DNA of 14,247 nucleotides from Bacillota bacterium (GTDB lineage Bacteria > Bacillota_E > Symbiobacteriia > Symbiobacteriales > Symbiobacteriaceae): positions 1-14,247 of the forward strand of contig QGVE01000064.1 in assembly GCA_003242675.1 (NCBI GenBank). The letters are read 5' to 3'. Positions 1-5,513 of the stretch are shown piece by piece. A model generated the notes under the pieces. The model searched no databases. It was given only the letters and a program-made list of their open reading frames with translations, and was not told the origin of the DNA. Each line of letters starts with the position of its first letter. Position 1 is the stretch's first letter. The translations under genes and the position numbers were made by a program.

Positions 1-254
1 CGCCTCTGCACCGAGGCGGATCCGGTCCCACTGGGGAGCCGCAGGCGACTGGCCGCCGCCGCGGCGCAAGGGCCTGCCCGGTTGCGGGACCGGACTGTCC
101 AGCGGCTTCCCACCCGGGCGGCTGAGCCGATGCGCTCGGGATAAATCGGCGCAGACCGCGCAGAGCTCCAGCGGCTGAGCGACCGGTCGCCATTTCGAAG
201 AGGTCTGGTCCTCGAACGAGACGCACTACGCTGTGGCGAAGGGGAGAGCGGTGC
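1..254. other. Leader region upstream of glnA, no gene recognised
   Basis: No protein I recognise is encoded here. One frame is open from the left edge to a TAA at 142-144, but its arginine/alanine/proline-rich product resembles nothing known. The stretch can form several hairpins: a perfect 6-bp stem with 6-base loop at 1-18 (CGCCTC/GAGGCG), CCGGT/ACCGG near 79-94, a 12-base perfect palindrome GCGACCGGTCGC at 179-190, and GAGG/CCTC with a hexaloop near 201-214. Such structure fits a regulated 5' leader for glnA but could simply reflect GC content. I saw no convincing sigma-A promoter, T-box signature or known riboswitch core. Confidence 0.35.
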
Positions 255-1670
255 ATGGCGCAGGTCGATCGCGTGCTGGAGAGGATTGCCGAACAGGGCA
301 TTCAGATGATTGACGTGAAGTTTGTTGACGTGCTCGGGATGCTGCACCACCTCACGGTGCCGGTGGGCGCCGTGGATGCCGAGCAGCTGAGCGAGGGCTT
401 CGTCTTCGACGGCTCGTCCATCCGGGGCTTCCGCGGGATTGCCGAATCCGACATGATCCTGCGGCCTGACCTTTCGACAGCGGTCTGCGACCCGTTTGTC
501 GAAGGGCCCACGCTCTCCCTGATGGGAGACGTGATGGAGTCCGGGCTGAAGGAGTACGGCCGCGACCCGCGCGGCGTCGCCCGCAGGGCCGAGCGCTACC
601 TGCGCGAGAGCGGCGTTGCGGACGTCTCCTACTGGGGCGTTGAGATGGAGTTCTTCGTGTTCGACAACGTCCGGTTCCAGGCCGGTCCCGACGCCTCCTT
701 CTACTACGTGGATTCCGACGAAGCGCACTGGAACTCGGGCCGGGTGCCCAACGGCGGGTACAAGGTGAAGCACCAGCAGGGCTACCTGCGGGCCTTGCCC
801 ATCGACGACCAGACCAACCTCCGCACCGCTATGGTGCGGCAACTGCAGGCGATGGGGCTCGTGGTGGAGCGGCACCACCACGAGGTGGCCTCGGCGGGGC
901 AGAACGAGATCAACTTCCGCTTCTCCACGCTGGTGGACACGGCCGACAAGGCGGTGCTCTACAAGTACGTGGTCAAGAACGTCGCCAGGGCCCACGGCAA
1001 GACGGCCACCTTCATGCCCAAGCCGCTCTACGGCCACTCCGGATCCGGGATGCACTGCAATCAGTCGCTGGCCAAAGACGGCGTGAACCTGTTCTATGAC
1101 CCCAACGGGTACGCCAATCTCAGCCAGCTCGCCCTCTGGTACATCGGGGGGCTGCTGCACCATGCCAGCGCCCTTCTGGCGATCACCAACCCGACCACCA
1201 ACTCCTACAAGCGGCTGGTTCCCGGGTACGAGGCGCCGGTGAGCCTCGTCTTCTCCAGGGCCAACCGGTCCGCCGCCATCCGCATTCCGGTCAGCCTCTC
1301 GGCCAGGACGACCCGCATCGAATTCCGCACGCCGGATCCGTCGGCCAACCCGTACCTCGCCCTGGCCGCGCAGCTCATGGCGGGCCTCGACGGCATCCGC
1401 CGGCGGATCGATCCGTCGGCTGCGGGCTTCGGCCCCGTCGATGTCGACATCTATCGCCTTCCGGACGCGGCTCTGGTGCAGCTGAAGCAGGCGCCCGCCT
1501 CGCTGCGCGAGGCGCTGGAAGCCCTGAAGGCCGATCACGAGTTCCTTTTGGAGGGCGACGTCTTCTCGGAGGATCTGATCGAGGCCTTCATCGCGCTGAA
1601 GGAGGAGGAAATCCGGAAGCTGGAGACGCACCCGCATCCGGTGGAGTTCGAGATGTACTACGACAATTAA
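255..1670 (+). CDS. glnA: Glutamine synthetase, type I
   Basis: Catalyses ATP-dependent condensation of ammonia and glutamate to glutamine in the cytoplasm, the main entry of nitrogen into metabolism. The 471-residue product has the whole GS-I series: N-terminal beta-grasp domain, metal-binding Glu130/Glu132 in MEFFVFD, the GSGMHC motif with His267, NPTTNSYKRLVPGYEAPV, NRSAAIRIP, EFRTPDPSANPYL, and a C-terminal HPHPVEFEMYY. Length and alignment resemble the GS-I-beta branch more than the roughly 444-residue GS-I-alpha enzymes usual in Bacillus. Tyr400 in DIYRLP aligns with the adenylylated Tyr397 of enterobacterial GS (NLYDLP), but the following Asp is Arg. The ATG at 255 has a purine-rich GAAGGGGAG site just upstream. 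A strong hairpin follows the stop. Regulation is not visible. Confidence 0.97.
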   Translation: MAQVDRVLERIAEQGIQMIDVKFVDVLGMLHHLTVPVGAVDAEQLSEGFVFDGSSIRGFRGIAESDMILRPDLSTAVCDPFVEGPTLSLMGDVMESGLKEYGRDPRGVARRAERYLRESGVADVSYWGVEMEFFVFDNVRFQAGPDASFYYVDSDEAHWNSGRVPNGGYKVKHQQGYLRALPIDDQTNLRTAMVRQLQAMGLVVERHHHEVASAGQNEINFRFSTLVDTADKAVLYKYVVKNVARAHGKTATFMPKPLYGHSGSGMHCNQSLAKDGVNLFYDPNGYANLSQLALWYIGGLLHHASALLAITNPTTNSYKRLVPGYEAPVSLVFSRANRSAAIRIPVSLSARTTRIEFRTPDPSANPYLALAAQLMAGLDGIRRRIDPSAAGFGPVDVDIYRLPDAALVQLKQAPASLREALEALKADHEFLLEGDVFSEDLIEAFIALKEEEIRKLETHPHPVEFEMYYDN

Positions 1671-1689
1671 CGACCCCCTGAACGACGAG

Positions 1690-1729
1690 GGGCCGGGAAC
1701 CCGCCGCAGTGCAGGCGGGTTCCCGGCCC
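1690..1729. terminator. Hairpin terminator between convergent glnA and terC
   Basis: Perfect 16-bp inverted repeat: GGGCCGGGAACCCGCC at 1690-1705 and its complement at 1714-1729, with an 8-base loop. It sits 20 bases after the glnA stop and 31 bases before the terC stop, so it can serve both strands. There is no T-run, so its efficiency as an intrinsic terminator is inferred from stem strength and position. Confidence 0.75.
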
Positions 1730-1760
1730 TCTGCGCGTCCGTGCCCGGGGTGCGCACTTC

Positions 1761-2693
1761 TCAGTCCGTGCTCTCCGCCCGGGCCCGCTCGGGCAGCAGC
1801 AGCGAGGCCAGGATGGAGACGGTGATCGTGCCGAGGACGACGGTGAGCGACACCCAGGTCTTCACGTGGAAGCCGAAGGGCAGGGCCAGCATCTTGCCGC
1901 CGATGAACATGAGGACGAAAGCGAGCCCCAGGCTGAGGTAGCGGAACCGGTCCAGGATGCCGGCGAGCAGGAAGTAGAGCGCACGGAGGCCCAGGATGGC
2001 GAAGACGTTGGAGGTGAGGACGATGAAGAAGTCCTGGCTGAGGGCCATGACGGCCGGGATCGAGTCGACGGCGAAGATGAGGTCGGTCGCCTCGACCATG
2101 ACGATGGCCATGCCCAGCAGCGTCAGCTCCCAGCGGCCGCGCTTGCGCGTGATGATGGCGTGGCCGTCGTACCCGGGGTAGGCGGGCAGCACCCGGGACA
2201 GCAGCTTGTAGACCTTGTTGTCCTCCAGCGAGCCCTTCTCCTCGTCGTTCTCACGCAGCATCTTGAAGCCGGTGATCACCAGGAAGACGCCGAAGACCGG
2301 CAGCAGCCAGCTGAACCGCTCGACCGCCTCGACGCCCAGGAAGATGAGGATGCTCCGCATCGTCACGGCGCCGATCACGCCCCAGGCCAGGGCCCGGTGC
2401 TGAAGGCCGCCCCGGATGCCGAAGAAGCTGAAGATCGTGGCGATGACGAAGAGGTTGTCGACGCTGAGCGCCTTCTCCATGGTGTAGGCCGCAATATACT
2501 GCATCCACAGCTCGAGGCCGTACCGGTAGTACACATACCCGCTGAAGAGCAGCGCGAGCAGGATCCAGGCCAGCGAGGTCACCGCGGCCTCCTTCAGCCC
2601 GATGTCGTGGTCGTCCTTGTGCAGGACGTACAGGTCGAGCCACGTCGCGAAGATCACGAATAGAAAGAAGGCCGTAAGTTCTAAGGTGTGCAA
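1761..2693 (-). CDS. TerC/Alx family integral membrane protein, probable manganese exporter
   Basis: A 310-residue polytopic membrane protein with the TerC signatures DNLFVIA (about residue 76) and EATDLIFAVDSIPA (about 198-211), acidic residues in transmembrane helices, and about seven to eight hydrophobic segments. Family members include Alx, YkoY and YceF, which export Mn2+ or help metallate secreted proteins; older annotation says tellurium resistance. I place the start at TTG 2693. An AGGAGG lies at 2701-2706 with 7 bases of spacing, and the first helix begins at once (MHTLELTAFFLFVIF). An upstream in-frame extension to 2762 would add a proline/arginine-rich segment lacking such a site. 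A riboswitch-containing leader precedes it and a bidirectional hairpin follows. Manganese as substrate is inferred from the family and the riboswitch. Confidence 0.93.
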   Translation of the reverse strand: MHTLELTAFFLFVIFATWLDLYVLHKDDHDIGLKEAAVTSLAWILLALLFSGYVYYRYGLELWMQYIAAYTMEKALSVDNLFVIATIFSFFGIRGGLQHRALAWGVIGAVTMRSILIFLGVEAVERFSWLLPVFGVFLVITGFKMLRENDEEKGSLEDNKVYKLLSRVLPAYPGYDGHAIITRKRGRWELTLLGMAIVMVEATDLIFAVDSIPAVMALSQDFFIVLTSNVFAILGLRALYFLLAGILDRFRYLSLGLAFVLMFIGGKMLALPFGFHVKTWVSLTVVLGTITVSILASLLLPERARAESTD

Positions 2694-2762
2694 CGCGCTT
2701 CCTCCTCTTTTGCCGCCCAATCGTCTTACCGGGGCACCCCTCTGCCGCGCAGGCGGGAACAC

Positions 2763-2796
2763 AACAGGGGCACGACAAGTCCCTGTTCCCTGTGGA
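2763..2796 (-). promoter_or_regulatory. Probable riboswitch expression platform upstream of terC
   Basis: On the minus strand TGTTCC (2794-2799) can pair with GGAACA (2784-2789) around a 4-base loop. This uses bases of the 3' side of aptamer stem P1, so the two structures exclude each other. Alternatively AACAGGG (2781-2787) can pair with CCCTGTT (2763-2769). Such mutually exclusive helices are what a metal-dependent switch needs. Whether it acts on transcription or on access to the distant ribosome binding site is not decided by sequence. Confidence 0.45.
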
Positions 2797-2907
2797 ACAA
2801 GGTCTTGCCATGCCCCAGTGTGCGCTGGTGGCCGGAACAGCCGGGGGCGTAAAACCCGCCATGACCGACTGCCCCACCTGCAAGTGCAGGCCGGCTACTC
2901 CCCTTGT
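2797..2907 (-). ncRNA. yybP-ykoY manganese riboswitch aptamer
   Basis: Read on the minus strand, the leader of the TerC gene contains the two conserved pieces of the yybP-ykoY aptamer: GGGGAGTAGC (2894-2903) and GGCAAGACC (2801-2809). These are the two internal-loop strands that form the Mn2+ site in known structures. They are enclosed by a 6-bp stem, ACAAGG (2902-2907) with CCTTGT (2797-2802). Inside are hairpins CCTGC/GCAGG and GCCA..CCAG/CTGG..TGGC. The class senses Mn2+ and commonly precedes TerC-family genes, exactly as here. A promoter starts transcription about 17 bases upstream of the aptamer. A covariance search would settle the call. Confidence 0.88.
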
Positions 2908-2929
2908 ACTACTATACAACTACCTCTTT

Positions 2930-2958
2930 AGTATAGAGGCACTCCCGGGCGATGTAAA
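2930..2958 (-). promoter_or_regulatory. Sigma-A promoter of the riboswitch-terC transcript
   Basis: Minus strand -35 TTTACA (2953-2958) and -10 TATACT (2930-2935), separated by exactly 17 bases. Predicted transcription start is near 2924, just before the aptamer, giving a leader of about 230 bases. A short inverted repeat CCTCT-N7-AGAGG (2923-2939) overlaps the -10 box and could be an operator or chance. Confidence 0.8.
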
Positions 2959-3036
2959 GAGATCGGCGGTGATGAAGGGGCAAGCCGGATCCGCGCCGTC
3001 TTACCAGCAGAAGCTGCACAGAAAGGGCGTGGGACG

Positions 3037-3513
3037 ATGCAGTCAGCACGGCTCAGCCGGAACGTCTTCTGGGGGCTGGCCCTGATCGCGGCGGGGCTGC
3101 TGCTCCTCGCGGGCGACTTCCACGTCGTGCTCTGGCCGCTGCGCGCGCTCATGGGTCCGCTGGCCCTGGCCATTCCGGGCCTCATCTTCGCCGCCGTCTA
3201 CGCGGGCAACCGGGAGCAGTGGTGGGCGATCATCCCCGCCGGGCTGATGCTCACCCTGGCCGGGGTGGCCCTGGTGGATGCTGTCCTGCCGCGGGTCAGC
3301 ACGGGCTGGCTCTTCTTCTGCGGGCTCGCGGTGACCTTCGGCCTTGTCTGGCGGGAGACGGGCGGCGTCCAGCGGTGGGCCCGTGCGGTGGCCCTGCTCT
3401 GCCTGGGCATGACCGCCCTTCTCCTCCTCGGCTCGCTGCTTCGCTACGCGCTGCCGCTCGCCCTGGTGGCCGCCGGACTCTACCTGCTCGCGGGCCGCAG
3501 CCGGGAAGAGTAG
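3037..3513 (+). CDS. Small polytopic membrane protein of unknown function
   Basis: 158 residues, almost entirely hydrophobic, with about six predicted membrane segments (roughly 8-28, 37-54, 61-80, 88-105, 114-133 and 137-152), a short cytoplasmic-looking KR/R-rich turn near 107-116 and the polar tail GRSREE. The overall look recalls LiaF N-terminal-like or DUF5668-type membrane domains, which often accompany envelope stress genes, but I cannot assign a family. The start is ATG 3037 with a weak AAGGG site 9 bases upstream. It is transcribed away from the terC riboswitch promoter and lies 80 bases before spoVAC on the same strand, so it may or may not share that transcript. No promoter of its own was clear in the 2959-3036 gap. 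Confidence 0.75.
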   Translation: MQSARLSRNVFWGLALIAAGLLLLAGDFHVVLWPLRALMGPLALAIPGLIFAAVYAGNREQWWAIIPAGLMLTLAGVALVDAVLPRVSTGWLFFCGLAVTFGLVWRETGGVQRWARAVALLCLGMTALLLLGSLLRYALPLALVAAGLYLLAGRSREE

Positions 3514-3593
3514 CGCCGGGCACCGCCGGCCGGAGCCGCGCCGCATACCCGCGGGGGTTCAGGCGCAGACTACCTCCCCGGAGGTGTCCGCGC

Positions 3594-4067
3594 GTGACGA
3601 TCCGAGAGGGAACCTCGCAGGCGACGCAGCAGTCACTGTACCGGCAGATGGTCGCCCGGGCGGAGCCCAGTCCGCCCCGGCTGCGGAACGCGATCATGGC
3701 GTTCATCTCCGGGGGGCTGGTCTGCACGGTGGGAGAGCTCATCACGGACTTCTGGGAGCGGGTGCTGCGCATCTCGCACAAGCAGGCGGCCGATCCGACG
3801 GTGGCGACCCTGATCTTTGTGGCCGCGCTGCTCACCGGCCTGGGCTACTTCGACAAGCTGGCCCGGTACGCCGGCGCCGGCCTGGCGGTGCCGGTCACCG
3901 GCTTCGCCAACGCCATGACCTCCTCGGCGCTGGAGTTCAAGCGCGAGGGGCTGGTCTTCGGCATCGGCGGGCGGATGTTCCAGCTGGCCGGCGCGGTCAT
4001 CGTCTACGGCGTGGTCACCGCCTTCACGGTGGGCATCGTCACGGGCATCGCGCGGCTGGTGCGGTGA
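3594..4067 (+). CDS. spoVAC: Stage V sporulation protein AC
   Basis: Membrane component of the SpoVA machinery that moves calcium-dipicolinic acid into the developing spore and releases it in germination. In B. subtilis SpoVAC behaves as a mechanosensitive channel. The 157-residue product matches the family length of about 150. It has a polar N-terminus, a helix near 34-50 (IMAFISGGLVCTVGELI), and the family block GLGYFDKLARYAGAGLAVPVTGFANAM, followed by a C-terminal hydrophobic segment. The same block recurs in spoVAE downstream (GLGLYDKLVEFAGAGAAVPISSFGNAL), showing the two are paralogues. The start is GTG 3594, with GGAGG at 3580-3584 and 9 bases of spacing; longer in-frame extensions run into the preceding gene. 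First gene of a three-gene operon, 9 bases before spoVAD. Forespore sigma-G control is expected from the family, but I found no convincing site. Confidence 0.96.
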   Translation: MTIREGTSQATQQSLYRQMVARAEPSPPRLRNAIMAFISGGLVCTVGELITDFWERVLRISHKQAADPTVATLIFVAALLTGLGYFDKLARYAGAGLAVPVTGFANAMTSSALEFKREGLVFGIGGRMFQLAGAVIVYGVVTAFTVGIVTGIARLVR

Positions 4068-4076
4068 GGGATCGCC

Positions 4077-5093
4077 GTGGCGAGAAAGCGCGTCGGAAAG
4101 CAGACGGTCAGGCTGGAGCAGCCGCCCGTGATCATCGGGGCGGCGGCAGTGGCCGGGCCGCTGGAGGCCCAGGGGCCGCTGGGGCACGAGTTCGACCAGA
4201 CGTATCCTGACCTGACGCTCGGTCAGGACTCCTTCGAGAAGGCCGAGCGCCAGATGATGATCGACGCCTGCAACCTGGCCCTGCGCCGGGCGGGCATCAT
4301 CAAGAAGCCGCCGGCTGTGGACTACTTCCTGGCCGGGGACCTGCTCAACCAGCTGATCACGACCTCGTTCAGCGGCCTCGAGCTGGGCGTGCCGCTGTAC
4401 GGGCTCTACGGCGCCTGCTCCACGTTTGCCGAGGCCCTGTCCCTCGGGGCCAAGCTCATCGACGGGGGCTTCGCCGACCGGGTGCTCTGCGCGGTCTCCA
4501 GCCACCACGGCACCGCCGAGCGGCAGTACCGCTACCCGACCGAGTACGGCAGCCAGCGGAAGCCGTACGCCCAGCACACGGTGACCGGCGCCGGCGCCGC
4601 CGTGCTGGCCGCCGCCGGCGAGGGGCCCCGGATCACCTACTGCACCATCGGCAAGGTGGTGGACTGGGGGGTCGCCGACCCGCTCAACCAGGGCGCCGCC
4701 ATGGCCCCGGCCGCCGTGGACACGATCGAGGCGCACCTGAGGGACACCGGGCGGAGGGTGGAGTACTACGACCTCATCGTCACCGGCGACCTGGCCAAGT
4801 TCGGTTCCGAGATGGCCCGGCGGCTCGCCGCGGAGCGGAACCTGGTGCTGGGCGACAACTACCGGGACTGCGGCGTGATGGTGTACGACACCACCCGACA
4901 GGACGTGCACAGCGGCGGAAGCGGCTGCGCCAGCTCGGCGATCGTCACCTGCGGCCACCTGCTGAAGGAGATGGCGCGGGGCCGGCTGCGGCGTCTGCTG
5001 GTGGTCTCCACCGGCGCGCTGTTCTCGCCGACCAGCTTCCAGCAGGGCGAGAACATCCCCACCATTGCCCACGCGGTCGCAGTGGAGGCATGA
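4077..5093 (+). CDS. spoVAD: Stage V sporulation protein AD, DPA-binding
   Basis: A soluble thiolase-fold protein on the outer face of the spore inner membrane that binds dipicolinic acid and hands it to the SpoVA channel. The 338 residues equal the length of B. subtilis SpoVAD. Visible landmarks are the family N-terminus (PPVIIGAAAVAGPLEAQGPLG), FDQTYPDLTLGQDSFEKAE, YGACSTFAEAL with Cys114, and the C-terminal GALFSPTSFQQGENIPTIAHAV. Asp40 and Cys114 fall about where DPA-pocket residues Asp37 and Cys110 are reported in Bacillus; that correspondence is from memory. The protein resembles beta-ketoacyl synthases in fold but is not expected to be catalytic. The start is GTG 4077, with GAGGG just upstream overlapping the spoVAC stop region. 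Its stop overlaps the first possible spoVAE start (ATGA at 5090-5093). Confidence 0.97.
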   Translation: MARKRVGKQTVRLEQPPVIIGAAAVAGPLEAQGPLGHEFDQTYPDLTLGQDSFEKAERQMMIDACNLALRRAGIIKKPPAVDYFLAGDLLNQLITTSFSGLELGVPLYGLYGACSTFAEALSLGAKLIDGGFADRVLCAVSSHHGTAERQYRYPTEYGSQRKPYAQHTVTGAGAAVLAAAGEGPRITYCTIGKVVDWGVADPLNQGAAMAPAAVDTIEAHLRDTGRRVEYYDLIVTGDLAKFGSEMARRLAAERNLVLGDNYRDCGVMVYDTTRQDVHSGGSGCASSAIVTCGHLLKEMARGRLRRLLVVSTGALFSPTSFQQGENIPTIAHAVAVEA

Positions 5094-5098
5094 CCCCC

Positions 5099-5449
5099 AT
5101 GATGTACCTGAAGGCCTTTCTCGTCGGCGGGCTGATCTGCCTGATCGCGCAGGTGATCCTCGACAACACCAAGCTGAGCCCCGGCCACGTGCTCTCCGGC
5201 CTCACGGTGGCGGGCGGCGTGCTGGGCGGGCTCGGCCTCTACGACAAGCTGGTGGAGTTTGCCGGCGCCGGCGCCGCGGTGCCCATCTCCAGCTTCGGCA
5301 ACGCGCTGGTGAAGGGCGCGCTGCAGGAGCTGGACCAGAACGGGCTGCTCGGCGTGCTCACCGGCATGTTCGAGGTGACCAGCACCGGCATCGCGGCGGC
5401 GATCGTCTTCGCCTTCCTGACGGCGGTGACGTTCAACCCGAAGAGCTGA
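5099..5449 (+). CDS. spoVAE: Stage V sporulation protein AE (SpoVAEb type)
   Basis: Small integral membrane partner of SpoVAC/SpoVAD needed for DPA uptake and release. The product of 116 residues (119 if started at ATG 5090) has about three to four hydrophobic segments and the SpoVA block GLGLYDKLVEFAGAGAAVPISSFGNAL. Three in-frame ATGs are possible (5090, 5099, 5102). GGAGG at 5084-5088 leaves only 1 base before 5090 but 10 before 5099, so I choose 5099; 5090 would give an ATGA overlap with spoVAD. This is the SpoVAEb-type protein. The larger Bacillus set (spoVAA, AB, AEa, AF) does not appear here, leaving the conserved C-D-E core. It ends 64 bases before the superoxide dismutase gene, with no strong terminator between. 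Confidence 0.95.
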   Translation: MMYLKAFLVGGLICLIAQVILDNTKLSPGHVLSGLTVAGGVLGGLGLYDKLVEFAGAGAAVPISSFGNALVKGALQELDQNGLLGVLTGMFEVTSTGIAAAIVFAFLTAVTFNPKS

Positions 5450-5479
5450 GGCCCGCCGGGCTGACCCCGGGCCCCGCTG

Positions 5480-5488
5480 CATAGAGTA
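5480..5488 (+). promoter_or_regulatory. Possible sigma-K-like -10 element before the superoxide dismutase gene
   Basis: CATAGAGTA matches the sigma-K -10 pattern CATANNNTA and lies 25 bases before the GTG start. The nearest -35-like AC (5464-5465) is only 14 bases away instead of about 17, so the match is partial. Mother-cell expression of a spore-associated dismutase would make sense next to spoVA genes, but one 6-fixed-base match can arise by chance. Confidence 0.2.
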
Positions 5489-5513
5489 GTGGGGCGAAGG
5501 GGGGAGGCCCGGC

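Noticed and set aside
1..144. Open frame from the left edge to TAA 142, possible end of an upstream gene
   Set aside because: No recognisable protein and not clearly distinguishable from GC-rich non-coding DNA; kept only as part of the unassigned leader.
1..254. T-box or cobalamin riboswitch before glnA
   Set aside because: Neither the T-box antiterminator sequence nor the B12-box core is present.
1866..2663. Plus-strand open frame opposite terC
   Set aside because: Asp/Glu/His/Gln-rich reverse reading of a hydrophobic membrane protein; not a gene.
2694..2762. Longer N-terminus for the TerC protein
   Set aside because: The strong AGGAGG at 2701-2706 is correctly spaced for TTG 2693 and would be inside the gene; the added residues are not membrane-like.
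2904..2934. Plus-strand promoter for the small membrane protein (TTGTAC ... TAGTAT)
   Set aside because: 19-base spacing, weak -10, and the bases are explained by the minus-strand riboswitch and its promoter.
3514..3593. Sigma-G promoter for spoVAC (CATACCC at 3544)
   Set aside because: Only the first five bases of the -10 fit and no TGMATA-like -35 lies 17-18 bases upstream.
3633..5072. Long minus-strand open frame opposite spoVAC/spoVAD
   Set aside because: Product is His/Gly/Arg/Val-rich with no recognisable domain and lies antisense to well-identified genes; a by-product of GC-rich codon bias.
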